Source: CAYOHY01 sp964403885 (GTDB lineage Bacteria > Actinomycetota > Coriobacteriia > Anaerosomatales > PHET01). From it: a stretch of 64,000 nt of DNA. Under the pieces are notes generated by a model. That model was not told the DNA's origin. It saw only the letters and a program-made list of their open reading frames with translations, and did not search any database. The DNA lies in contig CAYOHY010000001.1 of the NCBI GenBank assembly GCA_964403885.1, positions 48,847-112,846 of the forward strand. Reading direction: 5' to 3'. The position numbers and the translations under genes are program-made. This document shows, one piece after another, positions 46,327-54,142 of this stretch; positions within the stretch are counted from its first letter, which is position 1; every line of letters begins with the position of its first letter.

Positions 46327-46646
46327 ACTCGACGACCGCTCTGACCGATCTTCCGCCGGCCGTGCTGGCGGGCGTGGGCGTGCTCATCGTGGTGCAGCTT
46401 GCCCTGCAGATCGCTGCGCTGGTGTCGCTCGTTCGCACGCCCGCGGAGCGCGTGACGCTGGGGCGGCGCAAGTGGCTGTGGGCGCTCATCATCGTGCTCG
46501 GTGAGATCATCGGCTCGATCATCTGGTTCGTCGCGGGCCGCACTCCGGCACCCGCGGCTGAGGCCATGCCGGCGCAACCCGCCGATGAGCGTGCCAAGAC
46601 CGCAGCCGACGCCCTGTATGGCTCGCCGGAGCAGGGCCAGCGATGA
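46323..46646 (+). CDS. PLD nuclease N-terminal-domain (PLDc_N) small membrane protein
   Basis: 107 aa, two membrane helices. The PLDc_N pattern is visible as ALVSLVRTPAERVTLGRRKWLWALIIV, with the end GSIIWFVAGR. No phospholipase domain follows; stand-alone PLDc_N proteins are common next to ABC exporters. Role unknown. Start overlaps the previous stop (ATGA), stop overlaps the ATPase start (ATGA). Confidence 0.88.
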   Translation: MNSTTALTDLPPAVLAGVGVLIVVQLALQIAALVSLVRTPAERVTLGRRKWLWALIIVLGEIIGSIIWFVAGRTPAPAAEAMPAQPADERAKTAADALYGSPEQGQR

Positions 46647-47575
46647 CGGCCGCTATCGAAGTGGCGGGGCTGCGCAAGGTCTATCGCGGGGTCGCGGCGC
46701 TCGACGGCGTGGACCTGACGGTGCCCGAGGGCTCGATATTCGGGTTCCTGGGCCCCAACGGTGCCGGCAAGACCACCACCTTGCGTATCCTCAACGGACT
46801 GGGCCGGCCAAGCGACGGCACGGTGCGAGTCTTCGGCCACGACGCGGGCACCCAGCAGGTCCGGGCGATGACCGGGTTCCTGCCCGACGTCCCCGGCTTC
46901 TACGACTGGATGACCGCCGAGGAGTTCCTCCGGTTCGCCGGCGGGCTGTTCGGCCTCGATCGCCCCACACTGGACGATCGCGTGGCGGTGCTGCTCGACC
47001 TCGCCGGGCTCGCGGGTGTGAAGACCCGGGTGGGTGGGTTCTCGCGCGGCATGAAGCAGCGGCTGGGTGTCGCGCAGGCACTCATCAACGCGCCGCGGCT
47101 GCTCATGCTCGACGAGCCCACGAGCGCGCTCGATCCCATCGGCAGGCGTGACGTGCTCGAGATGGTGCTCTCACTCAAGGGGCGCACGACGGTGTTCTTC
47201 TCGACCCACATCCTGGCTGACGTCGAACGCGTGTGTGACACCGTCGCGATACTCGACCACGGGAAGGTGGTCACGCAGGCGTCGATCACTGACCTGAAGG
47301 AGAGCTACGGGTCTCATCGGATCGTGGTCGAGGTGGCGGGCGATCGCGATGCCTTTGCAAGGACGCTTACCGCCCAGCCGTGGGTGACGGGAGTGGATGC
47401 CGGCAGCGATGCGGCGATGAGCGTCGTGGTGACCGACCTTGACCAGGCGGCCGACGCCATCCCGCGGCTCGTGGTGGATGCCGGAATGGGGCTTCGCAGG
47501 CTCGAGCCCGGCGAGGTGGGTCTCGAAGAGGTGTTCGTCCAGCTGGTGGGAGACGAGACGGGGAATGCGTCGTGA
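46643..47575 (+). CDS. ABC exporter ATPase
   Basis: 310 aa. Walker A LGPNGAGKTTT (~36-46), signature FSRGMKQRLGVAQ, Walker B LLMLDEPTSALDP, H-loop STHILAD. The C-terminal ~70 residues are the extra beta-rich domain of ABC-2 type drug/antibiotic exporters. ATGA overlap at its start, GTGA overlap at its end with the permease. Confidence 0.95.
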   Translation: MTAAIEVAGLRKVYRGVAALDGVDLTVPEGSIFGFLGPNGAGKTTTLRILNGLGRPSDGTVRVFGHDAGTQQVRAMTGFLPDVPGFYDWMTAEEFLRFAGGLFGLDRPTLDDRVAVLLDLAGLAGVKTRVGGFSRGMKQRLGVAQALINAPRLLMLDEPTSALDPIGRRDVLEMVLSLKGRTTVFFSTHILADVERVCDTVAILDHGKVVTQASITDLKESYGSHRIVVEVAGDRDAFARTLTAQPWVTGVDAGSDAAMSVVVTDLDQAADAIPRLVVDAGMGLRRLEPGEVGLEEVFVQLVGDETGNAS

Positions 47576-48333
47576 CCGCGTTGCGCAGACTGCTTGCCAA
47601 GGAGTTCCTCGAGATCAGGCGCACGTGGCGCCTGTGGACGGTGCTGGGGGTGGTCCTGTTCTTCGCGGTGATGAGTCCGCTCGCTGCCAAGGCGACGCCG
47701 GCGCTCATCTCGTCGCTCACGGAATCCCAGCCGGGCGTCGTGATCAAGCTGCCTGACCCCACCTACCTCGACTCCTACGCGCAGTGGATCAAGAACCTGT
47801 CGCAGATCGGCCTGCTGGTCGTCGTGTTCGCGAGCGCCGGACTCTTGGCCAACGAGCGCACCGCCGGCACAGCGGTGCTCGTGCTATCAAAGCCCGTGTC
47901 GCGCCCCGCCTTCGTCGTCGCGAAGTACGTCGCGCAGGCGGTGCTCGTCGCGGGAGCGACGGTTGTGGGTGCCCTTGTGACCCTGGCAGGGACGTATCTC
48001 GTGTTTGGCGAGGCGCCGGTCGAGCGCCTCGCGACCTCGACCGGCGCGTGGCTTGCCGGCGCACTTCTCGCGATCGCGTTCGTCGAGGTCCTCTCGGCGG
48101 TACTGCCCACCTTGGCCGCGGGGATCGTCGGTTTGGTCGTATGGGGCATGGCGGGCATTCTCGGCCTGTGGGAGCCGGCGGTTCGCTATACCCCCGTCGG
48201 TCTGCTGTCGGCGCCCACGACGCTGCTGTCGGGCAAGACGACAGAGCTCGCGTGGCCGCTTGTCTCCTGCGTCGTCGGCATCGCCCTGGCGGTCGCGCTC
48301 GCAGGGCTGCTGTTCTCTCGGCGCGAGTTCTAG
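47572..48333 (+). CDS. ABC-2 type permease
   Basis: 253 aa, six predicted membrane segments, with the ABC-2 pattern LLAKEFLEIRRTWRLW at the N-terminus and LLANERTAGTAVLVLSKPVSRPAF in the cytosolic loop that contacts the ATPase. A large external loop (~35-65) includes IKLPDPTYLDSYAQWIKN. Last gene of the padR operon; its stop overlaps by 4 bases with the stop of the convergent rubrerythrin-like gene. Confidence 0.93.
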   Translation: MTALRRLLAKEFLEIRRTWRLWTVLGVVLFFAVMSPLAAKATPALISSLTESQPGVVIKLPDPTYLDSYAQWIKNLSQIGLLVVVFASAGLLANERTAGTAVLVLSKPVSRPAFVVAKYVAQAVLVAGATVVGALVTLAGTYLVFGEAPVERLATSTGAWLAGALLAIAFVEVLSAVLPTLAAGIVGLVVWGMAGILGLWEPAVRYTPVGLLSAPTTLLSGKTTELAWPLVSCVVGIALAVALAGLLFSRREF

Positions 48334-48866
48334 CAGCCCGCTCGCTCAGCCGCCAGCGCGTCGAGCGCCAGATGGTCGGCCTCCACCGAGGCAACCGCGG
48401 TGAAGATCTCCCGCACGCGCTCGTTGGTCGCTCTGCCCACGACCTCGGCGTAGAACGCGGCCGCGTGGCGCTCGCGCTCGGCTGACTCGGCGATCGCCTC
48501 GCACCAGCCTGCCGGGTCACCGGCGGGGGCCATGAGGTCGTCGGGCTTGGGCTCGCGCAGCAACTTGGAGAACAGCGAGCAGTGCTCGGCCTCGACGCGT
48601 GACAGCCGCTTGTAGGTGCTCGCAAGCGCTTCGTCGCCCGCGAGCAACGCCATCGCTGCGTAGTAGCGCGCGTTGGAGCGCTCGATCTCGACGGCGGTCT
48701 CGATGTCGGCGCGCTCCGTCTCGGTGAGGACGATGTCGTTCTCGCGTGCGCTGAACGAGTCGGCATCGGTCATGTAGCGCTCGGATGCGCCGCAGAAGGG
48801 ACAGCGGCTGGGGGTCTCGGTGCCAAGGTAGGTCTCACCGCAGATGCGGCAGCGGATCATCTTCAT
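48330..48866 (-). CDS. Rubrerythrin-like protein with N-terminal rubredoxin-type site
   Basis: 178 aa. N-terminal iron site MIRCRICGETYLG...CPFCGASE (two CxxC) and a C-terminal ferritin-like four-helix domain with E-x-x-H type ligands (EAEHCSLF, ESAERERHAAAFY, EADHLALD). This is the reverse order of classic rubrerythrin and fits reverse rubrerythrin of anaerobes, a peroxide reductase. GGGAG six bases before the ATG. Downstream of the DJ-1-like gene with 13 bases between. Confidence 0.88.
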   Translation of the reverse strand: MKMIRCRICGETYLGTETPSRCPFCGASERYMTDADSFSARENDIVLTETERADIETAVEIERSNARYYAAMALLAGDEALASTYKRLSRVEAEHCSLFSKLLREPKPDDLMAPAGDPAGWCEAIAESAERERHAAAFYAEVVGRATNERVREIFTAVASVEADHLALDALAAERAGC

Positions 48867-48879
48867 GGGAACTCCCGTC

Positions 48880-49389
48880 CTAGAGTCCGAGTGCGTTGGC
48901 GAGTGCCTCGCCGAAGGCCGTCGCGGCCTCGGGTCCGTTCGCGGTGATGATAGGGCCGTCGATGGTCACCGGCTCGCCGGTCCAGAGCGCGCCGTGCTCC
49001 TTGAGGTCGCTCTCGCGGGACTCGAAGGCCGTCGCGCGTACGCCGGTGAGCAGTCCGGCGTGGGCGAGCGTGGAGGGCGCGATGCAGATGGCGCCCAGCA
49101 CGTGACCGTCTGAGAGTGTCTTGCGAGCGAGCTCGTGCGCGTGCGGATCATCGAAGAACACCGCCGCACCGCCCCCGCCGATGAAGGCGACGGCATCCCA
49201 TTCGCGCGCGGCCGCATCGGCGACCGATACGTCGGCCACGGCGGGTAGTCCGAACCTGCCTGATGCCGGCCCGGCAGCCACGCTTGCCGTGGTCACTGTG
49301 GCGCCCCGTGCCTCCAGTACCTGCTTGGGTTCGGCGTACTCCTCGTCGCGGAACACGTCCTGCGCGATCACGAGAAGTGCAGATTTCAT
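48880..49389 (-). CDS. DJ-1/PfpI-family protein
   Basis: 169 aa. Family nucleophile elbow GAICIAPSTLAHAG (Cys ~101) and early Glu in FRDEEYAEP; IGGGGAAVFFDD is the flavodoxin-like loop. Members act as glyoxalase/deglycase, chaperone or protease; this one most resembles the stand-alone stress-type. Pairs with the rubrerythrin-like gene in a two-gene minus-strand operon. Confidence 0.9.
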   Translation of the reverse strand: MKSALLVIAQDVFRDEEYAEPKQVLEARGATVTTASVAAGPASGRFGLPAVADVSVADAAAREWDAVAFIGGGGAAVFFDDPHAHELARKTLSDGHVLGAICIAPSTLAHAGLLTGVRATAFESRESDLKEHGALWTGEPVTIDGPIITANGPEAATAFGEALANALGL

Positions 49390-49408
49390 GTGACTCCACC
49401 TTCCGGGA

Positions 49409-49438
49409 TTGACCTGCGTCTACGATGGATTCTACCCT
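49409..49438 (+). promoter_or_regulatory. Promoter of the polyferredoxin gene
   Basis: TTGACC (49409-49414), 18-base spacer, TACCCT (49433-49438). It excludes the in-frame upstream ATG at 49425 as a likely start. Confidence 0.75.
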
Positions 49439-49505
49439 CGCCAAGGTTCACAAGCGCCGCCGGCACGGCATACTGACCAGCGAACACCTACATCCGGAGG
49501 CATCC

Positions 49506-50576
49506 GTGTCCGACGAGACCACTCCGCACGACGGCGAGACCCCCTCGGCTCCTGATCCCATCGCCGCGTCCTCGACGCCGCGCTGGCTCGATATCCTCAC
49601 TTCGCGCTGGGTGGTCAAAGGGGCGTTCTTCGCCTTCTTCATCTTCGCCGTGGTGCAGCTGCTTCGCTTCGAGCGGTGGGCGAGGGGCGAGGGCCCGTTC
49701 GTGCATCGCCCCGAGGCGGTCGCCGGACTTCTGCCCATCGGTCATTTCACGAGCTTCTTTGCGTGGCTTCGCGGCGGCGGATGGGACACGCTGCTGCCGG
49801 CCGGCCTCGTGATCATCCTCATGGCGCTCACGGTGTCGCTGCTGTTCAAGCGCGGCTTCTGCGGCTGGATCTGCCCGGTGGGCACCGTGTGGGAGGCGTG
49901 CGCGGCCCTTGGGCGTCTGTTCTTTGGCCGCAACGTGCGGGTGCCGCGCTGGCTCGACCTCATCGGCCGAGGGTTTCGCTACCTGCTCGCTGCCATGTTC
50001 ATGTTCGGCCTGCTCACCGTGCCGCTCGAGGGAGCCGTCCAGTTCAGGACGCTGCCCTACATGTGGATCGCCGACCTGAAGATCTTGCACCTCATGACCG
50101 AGCCCACCTGGCTCATGGTCGCCGGCTTCGCGGCGCTGCTGTCCGTGGTCTTTGGTCCCGTGTGGTGCCGCTATCTGTGCCCGTTGGGCGGCCTGTACTC
50201 GGCCGTGGGGCTCGCGTCGCCGTGCACCGTCGAGCGCAACGCCGAGACCTGCATCCACTGCAAGAAGTGCTCGAAGGTCTGCCACGCGTTCGTGGAGCCC
50301 GAGAAGACCGGCAGGATCTATGCCCCGGAGTGCGACGGATGCATGGACTGCGTCAAGGTATGCCCGGTGGAGGGCTGCCTCGAGGCCAAGGCGTTCTCGC
50401 GCGTCAGGATCGCGCCGTGGGCCTGGCCGCTGCTCGTGGTGACCGTGTGGCTGCTCATCTTCGGGTTCGCGAAGGCCACGGGGAACTGGGATTCCAAGGT
50501 CCCCGCCGAGGCGTACCAGCAGGTCATCCAGAGCGGCCTGATCGAGCAGCGCACGCAGGGCTTCTTCGACCGCTAG
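49506..50576 (+). CDS. NapH/NosR-like membrane polyferredoxin
   Basis: About 356 aa with five membrane segments. Two CxxxCP motifs at membrane edges (FCGWICPVG, WCRYLCPLG) as in NapH/NosR/RdxA/CcoG relatives, then two 4Fe-4S clusters (CIHCKKCSKVC and CDGCMDCVKVCP). Proteins of this type pass electrons across the membrane to periplasmic reductases. No partner enzyme is adjacent. GTG 49506 has GGAGG five bases upstream. Divergent from DJ-1/rubrerythrin. Confidence 0.88.
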   Translation: MSDETTPHDGETPSAPDPIAASSTPRWLDILTSRWVVKGAFFAFFIFAVVQLLRFERWARGEGPFVHRPEAVAGLLPIGHFTSFFAWLRGGGWDTLLPAGLVIILMALTVSLLFKRGFCGWICPVGTVWEACAALGRLFFGRNVRVPRWLDLIGRGFRYLLAAMFMFGLLTVPLEGAVQFRTLPYMWIADLKILHLMTEPTWLMVAGFAALLSVVFGPVWCRYLCPLGGLYSAVGLASPCTVERNAETCIHCKKCSKVCHAFVEPEKTGRIYAPECDGCMDCVKVCPVEGCLEAKAFSRVRIAPWAWPLLVVTVWLLIFGFAKATGNWDSKVPAEAYQQVIQSGLIEQRTQGFFDR

Positions 50577-50600
50577 ACGGTGCCGTTACCGGTTCGATGA

Positions 50601-50627
50601 TTGACTTCACGCGCCGAGTGGTACGAT
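50601..50627 (+). promoter_or_regulatory. Possible promoter of the alpha-oxoamine synthase gene
   Basis: TTGACT (50601-50606) and TACGAT (50622-50627), but the spacer is only 15 bases, shorter than optimal, so the promoter may need help or be weak. Confidence 0.45.
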
Positions 50628-50646
50628 GTGTACAACTTTGTACACA
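50627..50646. promoter_or_regulatory. Perfect palindromic operator
   Basis: TGTGTACAA - CT - TTGTACACA, nine-base arms, no mismatch, lying over the expected transcription start. Typical for a dimeric repressor of TetR or GntR type. No such regulator gene is adjacent. Confidence 0.75.
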
Positions 50647-50690
50647 CGTGCTGCCGGCGCGTGTTCATGTGGTCGAGAGGGGACGTCACG

Positions 50691-51905
50691 ATGATCGATG
50701 CGACGCTCGTGCGCGATGGTGTGGATGCCCGAGTATCTGAGTTCATCGCGCGCCGCGAGGCGATGGTCGCAGCGGATCGGTACTTCTACCTGCAGCCCAC
50801 GGTGGGTCGGACCAATCATCGTGTCCAGATGAAGGACGGCCGGGACATGGTCCAGCTGGCGTCCTACAGCTATCTGGGACTGATCGGCCACCCGCGTATC
50901 GAAGAGGCGTCGATCGCCGCGATCGAGCAGTACGGCACCGGCGCGGGCGGCGTGCGCCTCCTTACCGGTACGACCGACCTGCATGAGGAGCTCGAGGCGC
51001 GTATCGCGTCGTTCACCAAGCGCGAGGACGCGTGCGTCTACTCGAGCGGCTACGTGACCAACGTCGCCATCATCACCGGACTGACCGGCCCGGGTGACCT
51101 CGTGCTCATGGACAAGCTCGATCACGCGTCGATCGTCGACGGCTGTCTGCTCTCCGGCGCCAAGTGGAACACCTACCGCCACAACGACATGGGGCACCTG
51201 GAGAAGCTGCTCGCCAAGAACGCCGGCGAGTACAACACGATCCTCGTGGTCGCGGACTCGGTGTTCTCGATGGACGGCGACGTCATGGACCTGCCTGCCA
51301 CCAAGGCCCTGTGCGAGCGCTACGGCGCCCGTCTCATGGTGGACGAGGCGCACTCCATCGGATCGCTCGGTGCCACGGGTCACGGCATCGAGGAGCACTT
51401 CGACATGATCGGCTCCATCGACCTGAAGATGGGCACGCTGTCCAAGTCCATCCCCAGCATCGGCGGCTATCTCGCCGGCGAGCGTGACCTCATCGACTAC
51501 CAGCGCCACATGTCTCGACCGTTCATCTTCTCGGCCGCACTTCCTCCCGCGCAGACTGCGGCTGCGATCGCGGCGTTCGACGTCATCGAGGACGAGCCGT
51601 GGCGCGTCGCCCAGCTCCATGAGGTCCAGCGTTCCTACACCGAGGGCCTCAAGGCCCAGGGGTGGAACACGATGGACTCGACCACCTGCGTGGTGCCGGT
51701 TCTCATCGGCGATGAAGGCAAGACGATGGACCTGACCCGCATGCTGTTCGATCGTGGCATCTTCGTGTGTCCCATCGTGCATCCCGCGGTTCCGCGCGGC
51801 ATGGATCGACTCCGCACCTGCCTCATGGCGACCCACACCGCCGAGGACATCGCGCAGGCACTCGATGCGTTCGAGGAGTCCGGCAAGGCCTTGGGCCTGA
51901 TCTAG
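50691..51905 (+). CDS. Alpha-oxoamine synthase family PLP enzyme
   Basis: 404 aa fold-type I PLP enzyme joining an acyl-CoA with an amino acid (BioF, Kbl, HemA, serine palmitoyltransferase family). Seen: ASYSYLGLIGHPR, GTGAGGVRLLTGTTDLHEELE, Asp-His in VDEAHSIGSLGATG, PLP lysine in MGTLSKSIPSIGGY (~Lys250). The SIPS.GG and GTTDLH variants do not let me choose between BioF-, Kbl- or Spt-like. No bio, tdh or sphingolipid gene is nearby. ATG 50691 with GAGGGGA upstream; single-gene unit under the palindrome. Confidence 0.88.
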   Translation: MIDATLVRDGVDARVSEFIARREAMVAADRYFYLQPTVGRTNHRVQMKDGRDMVQLASYSYLGLIGHPRIEEASIAAIEQYGTGAGGVRLLTGTTDLHEELEARIASFTKREDACVYSSGYVTNVAIITGLTGPGDLVLMDKLDHASIVDGCLLSGAKWNTYRHNDMGHLEKLLAKNAGEYNTILVVADSVFSMDGDVMDLPATKALCERYGARLMVDEAHSIGSLGATGHGIEEHFDMIGSIDLKMGTLSKSIPSIGGYLAGERDLIDYQRHMSRPFIFSAALPPAQTAAAIAAFDVIEDEPWRVAQLHEVQRSYTEGLKAQGWNTMDSTTCVVPVLIGDEGKTMDLTRMLFDRGIFVCPIVHPAVPRGMDRLRTCLMATHTAEDIAQALDAFEESGKALGLI

Positions 51906-51926
51906 ACTCTCCGCACCCCATTTCGC

Positions 51927-51935
51927 TGGTAGACT
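51927..51935 (+). promoter_or_regulatory. Extended -10 promoter candidate for the first GGDEF/HD-GYP gene
   Basis: TGGTAGACT fits TGn + TAGACT; no -35 seen. The transcript would carry the hairpin at 51943-51962 in its leader. Confidence 0.5.
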
Positions 51936-51942
51936 AGGCGCG

Positions 51943-51962
51943 GGTCCGACCGGGGTCGGGCC
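51943..51962 (+). other. Leader hairpin before the first GGDEF/HD-GYP gene
   Basis: GGTCCGACC (51943-51951) pairs with GGTCGGGCC (51954-51962) with one G-U. No T-run follows, so a terminator is unlikely. It could be an RNA stability or regulatory element. Confidence 0.45.
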
Positions 51963-51991
51963 GCCGTCTCATCGCGATGCTCGGGGACCGG

Positions 51992-54142
51992 ATGACATCG
52001 GGGTCGTACGATCGTCTCAGCTCACGTTCGCGGCTCGTTCCGGCTGCGTGGCTTGCCATGCCGCTCGCTGTGTCGAGCTATCTCGTGTTGCGCTACGGCG
52101 TGGGCGGATCCGTCGGTATCGCGGTGTCGCAGGTCGTGTATCTGTTGCCGATCGTTCTGGCGGCGACGTTTTGTACCGCCGCAGCCGTCATCGGGCGACC
52201 GGGCACCCAGGCTCGCCTCGTGTGGATCCTTCTGTCGGTCATGTCGCTGTGCATGCTCCTCAGCGAGAGCTATCTGAGCCTGATGCTTGTCACCAAAGGC
52301 TCGACTCCCCTCGACTCATTGTTCGATGCACTCAATGCGGGGGCAGTGGCGGCGATCATCGCGGTCTTTTGTGTGATCGGCGGGGTGGTCAACGGCGGGT
52401 GGACGAGGGCGGCCCGCATCGTCTTTGACGCGGTGGCCCTGTTGTCACTCGGCTTCGTGTTGATCTATCGCTTCTGGGCCGCTCCCTTGAGCTCCGTCGC
52501 CGCCCTTCAAGCGGTGAGGATGTCGGTCTACGCGCTGCTGGGCGTGCTCATGCTTGTGGCAACCTTGGGGTGCATCCGCTACGCGGGCGCCGCCGGGCGC
52601 ACGCCGTGGGCACGGTCGACCTTCGCGGGCTTCGCTGTCTACTCACTCGGCATGATCCTGTGGCCGACCTGGTCGATGGCGGTCAGCGGCGTTCGGCCTG
52701 CTCCGGTGGGAGAGGCCGTCGTGGCGACGCTGTATCTTGTCGGCTACTACCTGCTCTTCGTGGCAGGGTTGATGCGCACGGTGGCGGTCGACATGCCCTG
52801 GCAACGCGTCATCGGGGGCGCTCCGCGTGCCGAAGCGTGGCCCGGGGTCGTGCTCTCCATTCTCGTGTTCGTGTCAGTCATCGTGTTGGGGGTCGCCGTC
52901 TCGCGCGCCGACAAGGGTTCGGTGGACCAGATCGTCTACTTCGCCACGCTTGCGGTCGCGACCACGAGCACCGTCGCGCGAACGACCATCGTGTCGTTCG
53001 AGTGGTGGGAGATCCAGGAGCAGGCGCACACCGACCCGGTCACGGGTGTCGCCAACCCGAGAAGCTTCGATAGGCATCTCGCTGAGCACCTTGCCGGGGT
53101 GGCTCGGTTCGGTGAGCCGTTCGCGCTGCTGCTGCTCGATATCGACGGTTTCGCGCGCGTGAACTCGGCGATGAGCCTGTCGGCCGGAGACCGCGTGCTG
53201 CAAGAGGTGGCACAGGCGATCGCCCGAGCGTGCGGGGAGCGCGATCACATCTTTCGACTCTCAGGCGACGAGTTCGCAGTGATCGCCAGCGCGCGCACAC
53301 GTGACGAGGCGTTCGAGGTCGCCCGCTGCGTGGAGGCGGCTGTGCACAGCGTGGTGGTGCCTGACGAGCGCCTCAGCGCCTCCATCGGGTTTGCGCTCAG
53401 TCCTGATGATGCGGTGGTCGCCGAGACGATGATCCGGCGCGCTGACGGGGCCTTGGCGTGGGCGAAGCGGCACGGCAAGGGCCGCATCATGGGCTTCGAT
53501 GAGCGTATCGAGCGGGCACTTGGGCATGACGGTCGCGGTCGCTATCTTGGCCAGGATGCGACCTACGACATGGTTCGAGCGCTCGCCGCCGCGACCGATG
53601 CGCGCGACTCGGCCAACGTGTTCCACTCTCGCAACGTCGCGGCGCTCGCCGGTCTTCTCGCGGGTGACCTGGGGTTCGCACCCGAGCACGTCGAGCGAGT
53701 GCAGATCGCGGCGCTGCTTCACGACGTGGGCAAGATCGCCCTGCCAAACGCCATGCTGGGTGGGCGCACGCTGTCGGTGCGCGAGCGCGAGCATGCCTCA
53801 GGGCACAGTGAGCTTGGGCAGCGCATGCTCGAATCGCTCGCCATCGAGGGAGTCGCTGCGTGGGTGCGCGCGCACCATGAGCGTTGGGATGGAACAGGGA
53901 TCCCCGACGCCTTGGCCGGTGAGTCGATACCCATCGAGTCCCGCATCATCGCCCTTGCCGACGCCTACGACGGGATGACCGCCGGGAAGCGCTATGGCGC
54001 TCCGATGTCGAAGGCGGCGGCACTTCAGGAGATCGACCTGGGCATGGGAACCCGCTTCGACCCGGAACTCGCGGAGCGCTTCATCGCTGTCGTGGCGACC
54101 ACCGATGCCCTCGGTTGGTCAGACGAATGGCCCGCCGAATGA
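51992..54142 (+). CDS. Membrane GGDEF/HD-GYP protein, paralogue 1
   Basis: About 716 aa: seven to eight membrane segments (~10-310), a GGDEF domain (~350-510) starting HTDPVTGVANPRSF, and an HD-GYP domain (~530-710). The cyclase signature reads RLSGDEF (~422; S replaces the first G), which some active enzymes tolerate. The phosphodiesterase metal motif LLHDVGKIALP is intact, but the GYP motif reads HHERWDGTGIP (Tyr to Ile). Predicted c-di-GMP synthesis and/or hydrolysis. ATG 51992 has GGGGA just upstream; ATG 51977 is an alternative. Confidence 0.9.
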   Translation: MTSGSYDRLSSRSRLVPAAWLAMPLAVSSYLVLRYGVGGSVGIAVSQVVYLLPIVLAATFCTAAAVIGRPGTQARLVWILLSVMSLCMLLSESYLSLMLVTKGSTPLDSLFDALNAGAVAAIIAVFCVIGGVVNGGWTRAARIVFDAVALLSLGFVLIYRFWAAPLSSVAALQAVRMSVYALLGVLMLVATLGCIRYAGAAGRTPWARSTFAGFAVYSLGMILWPTWSMAVSGVRPAPVGEAVVATLYLVGYYLLFVAGLMRTVAVDMPWQRVIGGAPRAEAWPGVVLSILVFVSVIVLGVAVSRADKGSVDQIVYFATLAVATTSTVARTTIVSFEWWEIQEQAHTDPVTGVANPRSFDRHLAEHLAGVARFGEPFALLLLDIDGFARVNSAMSLSAGDRVLQEVAQAIARACGERDHIFRLSGDEFAVIASARTRDEAFEVARCVEAAVHSVVVPDERLSASIGFALSPDDAVVAETMIRRADGALAWAKRHGKGRIMGFDERIERALGHDGRGRYLGQDATYDMVRALAAATDARDSANVFHSRNVAALAGLLAGDLGFAPEHVERVQIAALLHDVGKIALPNAMLGGRTLSVREREHASGHSELGQRMLESLAIEGVAAWVRAHHERWDGTGIPDALAGESIPIESRIIALADAYDGMTAGKRYGAPMSKAAALQEIDLGMGTRFDPELAERFIAVVATTDALGWSDEWPAE

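Noticed and set aside
49425..49505. Longer N-terminus of the NapH-like protein from ATG 49425
   Set aside because: The segment overlaps a good promoter (49409-49438), and GTG 49506 has a proper GGAGG.
51900..51991. Possible c-di-GMP riboswitch before the first GGDEF/HD-GYP gene
   Set aside because: The hairpin at 51943-51962 lacks the conserved GEMM core sequences. The gap before the third gene was also checked, with the same result.
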